64,000 nt of DNA from Pelecanus crispus (taxonomy: Eukaryota > Chordata > Aves > Pelecaniformes > Pelecanidae), in contig NC_134649.1 in the NCBI RefSeq assembly GCF_030463565.1, positions 32,761,044 through 32,825,043 of the forward strand. The letters are read 5' to 3'. The translations under genes were made by a program, and so were the position numbers. Positions 12,122 through 21,495 of the stretch are shown in pieces. Under the pieces are notes generated by a model. That model did no database searches. It saw only the letters and a list, made by a program, of their open reading frames with translations, and was not told where the DNA came from. Within the stretch, counting starts at the first letter, position 1. Each line of letters starts with the position of its first letter.

Positions 12122-12385
12122 GCTGGCTCTCCCAGCACCCCCCTTCTGTGGTGGTGTAGGGGACCTATTTAAGATATCCCTACCCTGCCTGTGAAGCAGC
12201 TCGTTATGGGGGGGCTGCCCCTCGCTGTGGGGGAAGAGCTTTGGGGTTGTCCCTTCTCTGCTGTGGGGCAGGTGCCCCCCATGGGGATTGGGGGATGGGG
12301 GACCCTTTCCTGTTCTAAGGAGAGGGTTGGGGGCAGGGAGTGGGTGCTTAGTGGTGCTGAGCCCCTGTGCTTTAACTTGAATAAA
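12122..12385 (+). terminator. HYAL2 3'UTR with polyadenylation signal
   Basis: A short 3'UTR ends with AATAAA at 12380-12385 in the context CTTGAATAAAGCTGGG. The next 40 bp are G/T-rich, as expected of a downstream element. Confidence 0.82.
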
Positions 12386-12439
12386 GCTGGGTGGAGCATG
12401 AGAGGGGTGTGGGATGATTTGGGGGAACGCTCACAGGTC

Positions 12440-13480
12440 ACCCTACTATTGCCTAACCCTACTCCCAGGCATGGCCTCCCTGGGCGGGGCTGGGGGCACC
12501 GGGGGTGGGCGCGCAGGTCGGGGCAGGGGCTGGAGCTTCCCCCGCGGTGCCGCGGCCGGGCCACCCACGTGGAGGCTGCGGCGGGACCGCCCCGGGCTGC
12601 CTTGGCCACGCCCCCTGCCGCAGGCCACGCCCCTGGGCCGCCAGCAGGCCGGCGTGGCCACGCCCCCGGGCTGCCTTGGCCACGCCTCCCGCCGGTGACA
12701 CGCCTTCGGCCCCGCCCCGCCGAGCCTGGGCCGTGGGCACGGCAGGATCCGTGCCGCGGGGGGAATCCCCCCTCGGGACCGCGACAGCCGCGTGGGGCCG
12801 GGGGTGGGTACAGCCCTGCGGGGCCGGGGGCATCCCTGAGCCGCGAGTGTCCCTGAACGCCGCTGTCCTGCGCCGCGAGTGTCCCCGAGCGGTGCCCTCG
12901 CCCGGCTCCTGTCCCCTCGCCGCACGGTCCCCGGCGCCGCCCTGCGCCGCCTTTGCCCGTCCCCTTGCGGCCGCTCCGGCGCTGCCCCGTCCTTGGGGTG
13001 CCCGGTGGCACGGCCCGGGTCCGCGGTGCCAGGACGCCCGACCCTGCGCGGCGCAGCCACCTTCCGGCCAGCGCCCCGCGGCTGCTGTGCGCGGCCCCAG
13101 GCGCTGCCCTCCTGCGGCTGCTGTCCCCACGCGTGAGTGTCCCCAGGCGGTGCCCTCCTGTGCCACTGCCGTTCCCCGGGCTGTGCCCTGCCAGGTCCTG
13201 CCCGATGCTGTGAGCTTCCTCCCAGCAGTGCCCTCCTCCTGCCAGCTAATGGCCGACGCTTTCCCAGCGGCGCCCGCCCGGCCCAGCCCACGTCCGTCAC
13301 CGTGACCTTGCCCTCCCCACCCAGTCCGTGTCTGTTTGTCTTTCCAGCCCAGCTCATCGCCGGCCAGTCACTGGGTGTTGACTCTGCGCATTCCTCCCCA
13401 GCCGGGCCTGCCGCCGCCAGTCATTAACCGGGGTTGGCACGCCGCCGTCCCCGCGCCGGGGGCCCCCGTGCTGGGCTCCA
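12440..13480. other. HYAL2-HYAL1 spacer, GC-rich, no gene seen
   Basis: This spacer holds irregular short repeats (TTGGCCACGCC at about 12600-12690; GCCGCGAGTGTCCC at about 12840-12890, and related GTGTCCCC words to 13145). Long open frames occur on both strands because stops are rare at this base composition, not because of coding constraint. I looked for NAA80 or HYAL3 sequence here and saw none. Confidence 0.55.
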
Positions 13481-13678
13481 GCTGCTGATAACCTGATAAC
13501 TTTGGGGACGTCACGTGAGGAGGTGGGAGAGGTGACTGGCACCGCTCGGGGACAGGGGTGTGGATTAATGCGGGCCCGGGCTTGGGCTGGGGATAAAAGC
13601 GTCGAGGCCTGCCCAGGTCTCAGTCCGTCTCAGCTCTCCCCAGGCAGCGCCGGGACCCGTCCCGCGCCCACCGGCACC
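13481..13678 (+). promoter_or_regulatory. HYAL1 promoter with TATA-like box, GATA and E-box/CRE sites
   Basis: Two GATAA words (CTGATAACCTGATAAC) lie near 13485-13500. A composite GACGTCACGTGAGG follows, with CACGTG at 13512-13517, then a GGGGATAAAAGC TATA-like element at about 13590-13600. A TATA box there would place transcription start near 13620-13630, about 50 bp before the ATG, whose context CCGGCACCATGG is a strong Kozak match. The use of these sites is inferred. Confidence 0.65.
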
Positions 13679-15200
13679 ATGGCATCAGGGTGGTCCTGCT
13701 GGGTCCTCCTGCTGCTCCTGCCTGCCCCGGCCCACCCTGGGGGGCCTGGCCCTGTCCTTGTCAAGCGTCCCTTCGTCACCATCTGGAACATCCCCACCGA
13801 GCGCTGCGCCGAGAAGTACAATGTCACCCTCAACCTGGAGGTCTTCGACGTGTTGGCCAATGACCAGCAGTCCTTCATCGGGCAGGACATCACCCTCTTC
13901 TACAACAAGGAGCTGGGCTTCGTCCCCTACTACACATCCAAGGGGGTGCCAGTGAATGGGGGGCTCCCCCAAAATGCCAGCCTGCAGGCCCACCTCCATG
14001 AGGCCGCCCGAGACATCAAAGTCACCCTGCCCAGCCCTGCCTACAGCGGGCTGGCTGTCATCGACTGGGAGAAGTGGCGCCCGCTTTGGATCCGCAACTG
14101 GGCCTCCATGGACATCTACCAGCAGAAGTCAGAGGAGCTGGTGCGGCAGCAGCACCCGCAGTGGCCCCCCAACCTGGTGAAGGAGACAGCCAAGCAGCAG
14201 TTTGAGCAGAGCGCCCGCAACTTCATGGAGCAGACCCTGCAGCTGGGTAAGACCCTCTGTCCCGATGGCTACTGGGGGTTCTATGGCTTCCCCAACTGCT
14301 ACAACAATGACTTTGACAGCGTGCCCTACACTGGGATGTGTCCGGTGGTGGAGCAGCAGAGGAACAAGGAGCTGTGGTGGCTCTGGGAGAGCAGCCAGGC
14401 GCTGTACCCCAGCATCTACCTGCCCTCCTGCTTCAATGGCACTAACAAGGCACTAACCTACGTCCGGCACCGCATCGCCGAGGCCTTCGCTGTCCAGCGT
14501 GGCATCCTCTCCAGCGGCATCCCTGTCCTGCCCTACTCCCAGATTGCCTTTGACTGCACCACTGACTTCCTCTCCCAGGTGATGGGGACGTGGGGATGGT
14601 GGGCACCTCTCAGGCTGATGGGTTGGTGCCAGGGCATCTTCAGCTCTGCCGGGGTGGTGCGGGGGCTTTGGGCATTGTTGACTTCTCTCCCCTTGGGTGC
14701 AGGAGGACCTGATGAACACCATCGGGGAGAGCGCGGCTCAGGGTGCTGCTGGCATCGTCCTCTGGGGCAGCCTCAACTACAGCACCTCCAAGGTGAGTGC
14801 GGCGGGTGGCACTGCACCACCGCCCCTGGGGACACCCCTGTTCCCTGGCCATGCAGGGCAGTGACACCATGTGCTGTTGCAGGAGATGTGCCTGAGGCTA
14901 AAGGACTACGTGGAGGGGCCCTTGGGCCACTACATTGTTAATGTGACGGCCAGCGCTGATCTGTGCAGCCAGAGCCTGTGCTCCGGCCGGGGCCGCTGCG
15001 TGCGCCAGGAGAACAAGCAGGGCTTCCTCCACCTTGACCCCTTCCGCTTCACCATCGACCTGCAAGCTGGCAAGCCCTGGCTGGTGGTGCAGAGCCTGGA
15101 GTCCAGTGATGATGCCCTCCAGCTGGCCAAAGAGTTCAGCTGCCAGTGCTATGACAAGTGGCAGGGACCCCGCTGCAACACCCAGGGCTTCGCTGAGTGA
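13679..15200 (+). CDS. HYAL1: HYAL1 hyaluronidase, three coding exons
   Basis: Coding exons are 13679-14578, 14703-14792 (90 bp) and 14883-15200; the 435-residue product equals the length of human HYAL1. A signal peptide (CWVLLLLLPAPAHP) leads into a family 56 domain starting RPFVTIWNIPTERC. The catalytic motif GLAVIDWEKWRP places Asp129 and Glu131 at the same numbers as in the human enzyme. I favour HYAL1 over HYAL3 because of TYVRHRIAEAF, IPVLPYSQIAFDCTT and GESAAQGAAGIVLW. An EGF-like segment (CSGRGRC...FSCQCYDKW) ends the protein, with no C-terminal hydrophobic tail, so it should be secreted or lysosomal, where HYAL1 degrades hyaluronan to small oligosaccharides at acid pH. Several N-glycosylation sequons (NVT, NAS, NGT, NYS) are visible. 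It lies 1.3 kb after HYAL2's polyadenylation signal and appears intact. Confidence 0.93.
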
Positions 15201-15313
15201 GCACCCCCCCCGCCGCTATGCCAGGGACACTGGGGCAGGCAGGATGACACCACCCCGTGCCCCCAGGACCCTTGCTGTGCAGTTACGAACCTGACCACAG
15301 GGCTGCTAATAAA
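15201..15313 (+). terminator. HYAL1 short 3'UTR with polyadenylation signal
   Basis: AATAAA at 15308-15313 (GCTAATAAAACTGG) follows the stop codon by about 110 bp. The downstream CGTCTCCTTGTCTTCC is a plausible pyrimidine-rich end region. Confidence 0.82.
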
Positions 15314-15539
15314 ACTGGTAGGCACCTGCAAGCGTCTCCTTGTCTTCCACCACAGCACGTTTTGGGGTGAGAGGGTCCCCCAGTGACACTGGCAGTGCCT
15401 CACAATGCTGCCAAGTCTGTGCATCGGGACAGGGGGTCTGGGAGTGTAACGCCTCAGAGAAGCCAGAAAAAAAGAAGAAAATTTATGGGAAAAGACATAG
15501 GAAGGGCGGATAATAAGGAATAACTGATTTAAACTAAAG

Positions 15540-15773
15540 AAGAATAGATTTAGACTAGACATTAGAAAGAAGTTTTTTACAATGAGGGTGGTGAAGCACT
15601 GGAACAGGTTGCCCAGAGAGGTGGTAGAGGCCCCATCCCTGGCAACATTCAAGGTCAGGTTGGACGGGGCTCTGAGCAACCTGATCTAGTTAAAGCTGTC
15701 CCTGCTCATGGCAGGGGGGTTGGTCTAGATGACCTCTAAAGGTCCCTTCCAACCCAAAGCATTCTATGATAAT
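15540..15773 (+). mobile_element. CR1 LINE 3' fragment
   Basis: The stretch reads as the CR1 3' end in sense orientation: a TTACAATGAGGGTGGTGAAG segment, then GGAACAGGTTGCCCAGAGAG, GTTGGACGGGGCTCTGAGCA, and finally AGGTCCCTTCCAACCCAAAG followed by an ATTCTATGAT end. It is 5' truncated, as most CR1 copies are, with only the last part of the RT-proximal region and 3'UTR. It sits about 230 bp after the HYAL1 polyadenylation signal. Confidence 0.93.
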
Positions 15774-16689
15774 GGGGGAAGAGGATGACGAAATGGGGAA
15801 TGATGGGGAGTGGCCAGCAAGTGGAGGTGATGGGGTGAAAAGATGTGCCTGTGCAGCTGTGGCCAGAGGTGCACAGGACCCCCTGCTCCTCCCAGGCATG
15901 AGGGCTGCAGTGTGAAACCAGTGTCCGCACTTTGTTTTTATGCAAACAGGTTCAGCCCTGGAATGACATGAAAGATCACCGGTTTCTGTAACCCTGGCTG
16001 CTGACTCAGCAATACCTGTCTTAAAGCGATCAGGAGAAGGCATGAGATGAAACACTACTTCCCTGGTTCAGCTTAGATGAAGACATTGGCATCTTCATCT
16101 GGATGTTCAGCTTGGGGTGGGGGGATCACACACTCAGTTCTCTGATCTTAGGCCCTAATTTGGGCAATCTCTCCGTGATGGGACTGCGCTGCATAGCACT
16201 GCATGTTTACTGGGGACTTACGAAGTTGCAGCATTATTTCTTATGCTGGTTAATGTAAACCACTGCAAAGCATGAAAGAAATGAACCCCCTGCTCAGTAA
16301 AAAGGGCAGCATGAAGCTGCATCTAGTTTAGATGCTTCAGTTAAATCCTCTTTGCTAAACTGTGCCTTGGTAAATGCTCTTATGAGAGGTTCTTCCTTCA
16401 GTTGCTGGGTAATAGGTTGTCTCCTCCTGGTAAAAGCTGACCCATGGCTCTAGGGCACAGCTGTGACGGCTGAAGAGTCGCACGACTCATGAGCTCCTGT
16501 TCTTCTGGAATGGCCTTGGGAGAATGCCTCTGCAGAAGAGAGGACCTCTCATTCACAGATTTCACGGGGAAGAGCATCCCTCGTGCATGCACCATGCAAG
16601 CCTCCTCCTGACTTTTACTTTCTAGTGCTAACAAACCAGGCTGGGCTCTTCTCAGAAATGGTTCAACTGGTCAACTGCAGGCAGATCAG
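15774..16689. other. Unannotated stretch between the CR1 fragment and the HSF block
   Basis: I see no gene, RNA or recognisable transposon here. Base composition drops from the GC-rich HYAL region towards 50%, which marks the transition into different sequence. Confidence 0.45.
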
Positions 16690-16861
16690 TTGCTTCTGCT
16701 TGGGCTGTGGGTGGTGAAATCGGAACTTTGCTGTGCAAAGAGGACGGGAAAACAGGGAAAGGTTTATTGTCCAAAGAGTTTATTACCAACTCTACTAGGC
16801 TGTTGTTTCTTGACAACTCTGGAAAAAAGACTGGAAAACCCTAAGCTACGAGAACTACGAA
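16690..16861 (-). pseudogene. Diverged left remnant of the HSF-like repeat unit
   Basis: This fragment resembles two separate parts of the neighbouring unit joined together. Its GCTGTGCAAAGAGGAC...GGTTTATTGTCCAAAGAG section matches about 18049-18132, which includes the unit's polyadenylation signal. It then continues directly as GACTGGAAAACCCTAAGC, matching the sequence from about 18785. The roughly 650 bp between these points in the unit, which contain exon 2 of the HSF-like gene, are absent. Divergence is much higher than between the two full copies, so it derives from an older duplication. Confidence 0.7.
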
Positions 16862-17170
16862 AACAGAACTCTCTTCCTGTTTGCTGCCCGTTTCTTCTCT
16901 AGGCAGAGAAGGGCTCTGCCATTTGGAGAGCACTGCTTCTGCAAGGGAATAGGCGTGCGCCCAGGCGATGCTCCCCCGCCGGATTTCAGCAGCCTCCCAG
17001 GGGCTGCTCTGTAGGATCCGCTGGAAGTAAACCTCTAGGAAGGCTGTGCAAAGGAAACGGAAGGAACGGGAGGTGCGCACCCCCCCTTTCCTTGGTTCGG
17101 TTCCTCTGCTTCTCTTTGCTCCCTCAAATGTGGGACCAAACGCAGCGAAATCGATGCCGCTCTGTAAAGC
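16841..17170 (-). CDS. Unidentified open frame in copy A (no ATG)
   Basis: On the - strand a frame is open for 110 codons between a TAA at 17171-17173 and a stop below 16841. It has no ATG; if real it would be an internal or terminal exon. The central part (residues such as FLCTAFLEVYFQRILQS and AWAHAYSLAEAVLSKW) has the alternating hydrophobic pattern of two amphipathic helices, which is unlike random GC-rich translation. It lies downstream of the HSF-like gene on the same strand. I do not recognise a family. The last residues differ between copies A and B because the duplication breakpoint cuts the frame. Coding status is doubtful. Confidence 0.25.
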   Translation of the reverse strand, partial: ALQSGIDFAAFGPTFEGAKRSRGTEPRKGGVRTSRSFRFLCTAFLEVYFQRILQSSPWEAAEIRRGSIAWAHAYSLAEAVLSKWQSPSLPREETGSKQEESSVFVVLVA

Positions 17171-18097
17171 TTATGAATCGGCCCCCTCTCTAGAGGATCA
17201 GGTGCTTTTTCTGTAAAGGAAAGGTCTGATCTCGAGGCGGTGGGATTCTCTTCCCTTTGGCATTTGGATCCGGCCCTGGGAGGTTTACGACCCCGTGGGC
17301 GTGAGTGTTAGGGCAGCAAAGGTGAGGACGCTAAGCGTGAGGACAGCGTGGGCAGAGCTCGGTGATGGGCGTTTGGGCAGAGCAGGGAGGGTCTCCTGGA
17401 ACTGCCGGAGCATCCCTGAAGGCCTGGCCCAGGCAGAGGCAAGGCGCAGCTCAGCTGGACTTTGCTGTTACCCTGCAGTGCTGGAAAAGGCCAGAGTCTG
17501 GCGGGGGCGGGGGCGGGGGGAAGAAAGGAGCGGAGCGAGTGGGGACGCCGGCATGACTTTGTGTCTTAAATGACAGTGAAGCTTAGTTTCTTCTTCTTTT
17601 CTTGGCCCTAAAACAAATGGAAGGCCTGGTATTTCCCTGCCGCACCCCAGTGGCCAGGGTTCGTGCTCCCCCGCTGGGGGTCGTGCACCCGCTTTGGAGC
17701 CCGGGGCCTTGGAAAAGTGAAGCGAGGAGCAATCGGCGTGTCCTGTGCCGGAGAGCACGTTGCAAAGCCAGGCGTTTGTAGCACCTGGCTCAGTAGCCGG
17801 GATGTCCCCAGGTCGGGGTTAGCGTTTTGAAAAGGAGCCATGTCATCGGGGGCGTTTTGGTCAGACCCGTGTTCCCACTTTGGTTTGCCTCTAGAGGATT
17901 TTACGCAGACGTGGGAAGCTCTCCAAGTGCGCGCAAGACCTCTGGTTTCTGAGGATCTCGGCTCGATTGCCGGGCAAAAGGATTAAAGTGCTTGTGGACC
18001 CGTGGCTTCTGCTTTGGTGGGTGAAATATAAACTCAGCCTGGGCTTTTGCTGTGCAAAGAGGACAGGACGACTGGAAAAGGTTTCTTGTCCAAACAG

Positions 18098-18103
18098 TTT
18101 ATT
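18098..18103 (-). terminator. Polyadenylation signal of HSF-like copy A
   Basis: TTTATT on the + strand is AATAAA on the gene strand, 116 bp after the stop codon, in the context GGCAATAAACTG. The diverged left remnant (16779-16784) keeps the same hexamer, so the signal is older than the recent duplication. Confidence 0.75.
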
Positions 18104-18218
18104 GCCAGCTCTGCTAGGCACCCTGCTAGGCTCTTCTTACCGACAGTATTAAGCTCTGTCTATTAACAACGCTATTAACTGGGCACCATTGACTGGCTGC
18201 CGACTGTCTGTGCTCCCG

Positions 18219-19929
18219 CTAGGACGTGCTGCGCTGGGGCCCACCTGCAGGGTTGGGTCTGCAGGTGCAGGTGGGGCAGTGGGGGAGCGCGGGGCTCTGG
18301 CCGTGGGGCGGCCTGGGCCTCGGCAGAGCCGAGGCTGCTGCCAGCACGGGCATTGCAAACCGCGGAGGAGCACGAGCAGCACGCTGGAGGCCGTCCGGGC
18401 TCTGGCTGCTGGGTGGTGATAGAAAGAAGAGGGCCAGAGGGGTGAACCCCTCGCTGCCCGCTGCTCCGGCAGGCCCTGGAAGCGTGGGAGCCGCTGCCAG
18501 TGGAGACGGATGGGCGCTGCCGAGGCCGGGAGGTGCTTCAGCCCGTCGCTTGGCGGGTGCGGTCGTCCCGGGTGGAGACGCCCGCGTGTGCCCTGCAGGC
18601 CGACCCTCTGGGCTTCTGCAGGGGTGCCTTCCCTCCGCCTCTGGTGCGTCTGGGGCTCTCCGCTTGATGCCGACTCTCCTCTTGCACTTTTCCAGCAGGT
18701 GGGGATGCTCTCTGTTAAAGGTGGGGTTGTAGTAGTAGAGTATCTAAAAAAAGCAAAGGAGAAGTGTTAGTTGCCCCCCTCCCGAGACTGGAAAACCCCA
18801 AGCTACGAGAACTAAGACTCTGAATGGCAAAAGACGAGCGTGGCTATTGGAAGGGACTCCCAGGGGCGTTGGAAACCTAAAGCTCAGGCTACAACGTTAC
18901 GTGACGCTTCCGTTCAGGCATGGCCACCCCGGGGCTTTGCCGTCTGGGAGCAGAGCAGCGTAGGTTTTCCAGAAGCGTAAGAGCTGCTTTCGAAAGCCAA
19001 ATACCCCGACTTTTCGGCAACTTCAGTGTGGCTGTGAGCGGGCAGGCAATACTCTGCTCCTCAGATGTATCTTCTCGGCACTCAGCAGGTGCCGCAGGCA
19101 GGGTTCAGGTTTGGCCCAGCAAGACACGTAGCAAAGACATCGCAAGAAATCCGGCTGCGCTGAGTCTGTCTTTCCATGTAACGGGTTCAAAGTCAGCGGA
19201 TATAAGCGAACCGTGTTTTATCCGCCTTTCTACCGGTCAGCAAGACTAACTCAAACCTTCCTGAAAGCGACCTGAGAAGAAAATTAAAACCAGGCCGCTC
19301 GCTACCACCCTCATCTCCCGTATGACAGGGCCTGACTCGATGTGAAGGCCCGTCTCTCCCCCCAGAGCGTTGTGAGCGTTGGCTGCTGTGCAGAGCAAGC
19401 GCCGTACCTGGCTGTGAGCGGAAGCTGCCGCTTCTTCCGCCAGAAATTCAGGCAGGGAGGCAGATCGCTGGAAATCCCGCGGCATTTTGGTGAATCCGTA
19501 GAGGTTCAGCTGCCGCACAAAACTCTTCATGCTCTGCGTGGCAAAAACCCGCAGAGGTCCTCCCCTGCCCAGCACCTCCTCTTTGAAGAGCTCTTCGTTG
19601 ATGGCCAGGCATTTTCCACCCTCGCTCCACCAAATGGACCGAAACCGCTCGCTTTCCACCATGTGCCAAAGCTTCTGTGGAAAGCAGAGGGACGACAGTC
19701 CATTGGCCTCGCCCACGCTCTCGCCGGAAACGGGAGGCACTCGTCTGGTCTCGTGTCCGTCACGGCCAGGTTGGGCATCCCGCTCCTCCTTTCTCGCTCG
19801 TCCGGCAGCGTCGCAGGGTGCTCTTTCCCCCTGTCCTGCAGGGCCAGCAGCAGCGGTGTCTGCCCACTGCCCTGGCTCGTGCGGAGCAGAAAGGGATGGT
19901 GTTTCTGCGGGAGACAGCTCCCTTTTCAT
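18219..19929 (-). CDS. HSFY/HSFX-type heat shock factor-like gene, copy A, two exons
   Basis: Exon 1 is 19929-19408 and exon 2 is 18743-18219, giving 348 residues. The exon 1 donor is CAG|GTACGG and the exon 2 acceptor is GCTTTTTTTAG; both exons meet in phase 0 and I found no stop in either. The HSF DNA-binding domain starts at FPQKLW (residue 83), runs through FRSIWW and the recognition helix SMKSFVRQLNLYGFTK (133-148), and finishes in exon 2 with ILYYYNPTFNREHPHLL. The rest is proline/alanine-rich without the heptad-repeat trimerisation region of HSF1-HSF4. The overall form is closest to HSFY/HSFX factors, whose mammalian members are sex-linked and germline-associated. The start is the first in-frame ATG (context ACGAAATGA). 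I infer a nuclear DNA-binding protein; target and expression are unknown. Confidence 0.85.
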
Positions 19930-20065
19930 TTCGTTTGTCCCAGCTGGACCCAAGTTTCCCTCGCTGGCCGTCGCCCTGCACAGGCAGGCCCTGTGCTGCC
20001 AGTCAGCAAGCAAAGGCCAACTGGCGCCAGCTGACCGTGGGTACCGGTGGGATACTCTGGCATGT

Positions 20066-20096
20066 CACTGTGATGCATCGTGGTGACATCACAGTG
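20066..20096. promoter_or_regulatory. Inverted repeat with CRE-like sites upstream of HSF-like copy A
   Basis: CACTGTGATG (20066-20075) and CATCACAGTG (20087-20096) are a perfect 10-bp inverted repeat with an 11-bp spacer, 137-167 bp before the ATG of the HSF-like gene. The right arm overlaps TGACATCA, which resembles a CRE/AP-1 type site, and TGACGGTGATG follows at about 20102. No TATA box is evident. A regulatory role is inferred from position and symmetry. Confidence 0.45.
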
Positions 20097-20307
20097 TGCC
20101 ATGACGGTGATGTTTGGCAATGGCGCCCTGGCAGAAGGGAGCAGCCAGAGCAGGCATTGCCGAAGAGCGCTTGTTGCTTTTCACCGCCAGAGCCACCGGT
20201 GGTGGCACTCCAGAGCCCAGAAGTCAACAAAGCTGTGTTGAACGGCTGTAGGCAATGAGAGGACCGTGCTGCGTCCCCTTGCATCCGGGAGTGCGTCCGC
20301 AGGGGAG

Positions 20308-20425
20308 GAATCACAGAATCAGTCGTGGAATCACAGAATCGGTTAGGTTGGAAAAGACCTTTAAGATCATCCAGTCCAACCGTTAGCCTAGCACTACCAA
20401 GTCCACCACTAAACCAGTTACGGCT
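20308..20425 (-). mobile_element. CR1 LINE 3' end fragment, copy A (first of two)
   Basis: GAATCACAGAATCGGTTAGG, TTGGAAAAGACCTTTAAGAT and CATCCAGTCCAACCGTTAGC are the reverse complement of a CR1 3' end. It is short and is separated from the next CR1 by about 65 bp of A/T-richer sequence. The same subfamily appears at 34298. Confidence 0.88.
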
Positions 20426-20486
20426 AGAGTAATAGCTTCATGTTTCCTGGCTGGATTATTTTTTATTGGAAGTAAAAACTAGGGCT

Positions 20487-21155
20487 CAGTAAGGTTGGAA
20501 AGGACCTCTAAGATCATCAGCGCAACGGTCAACCCAACACCACCATGCCTACTAAACCATGTCCCAGAGGGCCACGTCTACCCGTTTTTGGAGCACCTCC
20601 AGGGATGGTGACTCCACCACCTCCCTGGGCAGCCTGCTCCAACGCTTGACCACTCCTTCCGTGAAGAAATTTTTCCTAATACCCCATCTAAACCTCCCCT
20701 GGCGCAGCTTAGAGGCCATTTCCTCTCGTCCGATCGCTAACTGCTTGGAAGAGGGGGACCGACACCCACCTCCCTACAACCTCCTTTCAGCTAGTCGTAG
20801 AGAGCGACAAGGTCTCCCCTCAGCCTCCTCTTCTCCAGACTGAACAATCCCCGTTCCCTCAGCCGCTCCTCATAAGACGTGTTCTCTAGACCCTTCACCG
20901 GCTTCGTTGCCCTTCTCTGGACGCGCTCCAGCAACTCAATGTCTTTCTTGCGCTGAGGGGCCCAAAAGTGGACACAGGATCCGAGGTGTGGCCTCACCAG
21001 TGCCGAGTAGAGGGGGCCGATCACTTCCCTGCTCCTGCTGGCCACGCCTATTTCTGATACAAGCCAGGACGCTGTTGGCCGCCTTGGCCACCTGGGCACA
21101 CTGCTGGCTCATGTTCAGGCGGCCGTCGACCGACACCCCCAGGTCCTTTTCCTGA
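20487..21155 (-). mobile_element. CR1 LINE fragment with reverse-transcriptase C-terminus, copy A
   Basis: On the - strand this piece encodes a decayed end of the CR1 ORF2, including [36 protein letters not shown] and [19 protein letters not shown], followed by the 3'UTR down to the AAGGTTGGAAAGGACCTC end at about 20490. It is 5' truncated at about 21155, near a GAGGAGCGGGG junction. The remnant at 25930-26175 lacks this element, showing the site before insertion. Confidence 0.93.
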
Positions 21156-21295
21156 GGAGCGGGGATGGCGGCAGCGTTGGGCATCCCGGTGCCCCGTTTG
21201 GGAAGTTTTCCAGCTGGGCGCCTCTGACACCCGCAGAAATGGCCTTACGGTCTTTGCTGTGCTGGTGGCTCTTGAGCTCCCGCGTCTCGGCCTTT

Positions 21296-21495
21296 GGCAG
21301 AGAGTGGGGAGCAGCAGGGCTGGGGCTGCAGCCAGCGGCCGGAGTGCTGGGTTTGCGGGGTCCCTCCTCACCCAGACGTGGCGGCACCGCCCCCGTGCGT
21401 TACCCTGGCTAGGTCCCTCCTGGTCCCCCTTCTTTCCCTCTGGGTTGTCCAGCAGCATGGGGAAGCCTGTTTCCCCAGCAGAATGAAGGCAAGGG
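21296..21495. other. 200-bp spacer between copies A and B
   Basis: This segment occurs once. It may be the original continuation of the unit that copy B lost when it joined the diverged remnant at 25930. It carries no start codon or signal I recognise, but it extends the unidentified - strand frame of copy B to a stop near 21409. Confidence 0.6.

Larger units (their letters stand above)
16862..21295. repeat. Tandem duplication, copy A (4,434 bp)
   Basis: Copy A starts at AACAGAACTCTCTTCCTG and ends at GCGTCTCGGCCTTT. It recurs 4,634 bp to the right (21496-25929) in direct orientation. Reading the two side by side, I noticed only two substitutions, at 20743 (G versus A) and 20879 (G versus A, a CpG decay), both inside the CR1. 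Each copy contains one full HSF-like gene on the - strand, its upstream region and two CR1 fragments. A 200-bp stretch (21296-21495) separates the copies and is not repeated after copy B. Confidence 0.97.

Noticed and set aside
12440-13430. Long open frames on both strands between HYAL2 and HYAL1, possible NAA80 or HYAL3
   Set aside because: They overlap each other in most frames, contain no acetyltransferase or hyaluronidase motif and follow from very high GC content with few stop codons.
19930-20013. Extension of the HSF-like protein by 28 residues upstream of its ATG
   Set aside because: The upstream frame is open, but it begins at TTG and has no ATG; the first ATG at 19929 is preferred.
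19342-20034. Open frame of about 230 codons on the + strand
   Set aside because: It is antisense to exon 1 of the HSF-like gene, whose domain signature and splice sites are clear on the - strand. The same holds for the copy B counterpart and for the + strand frame over exon 2 (18226-18732).
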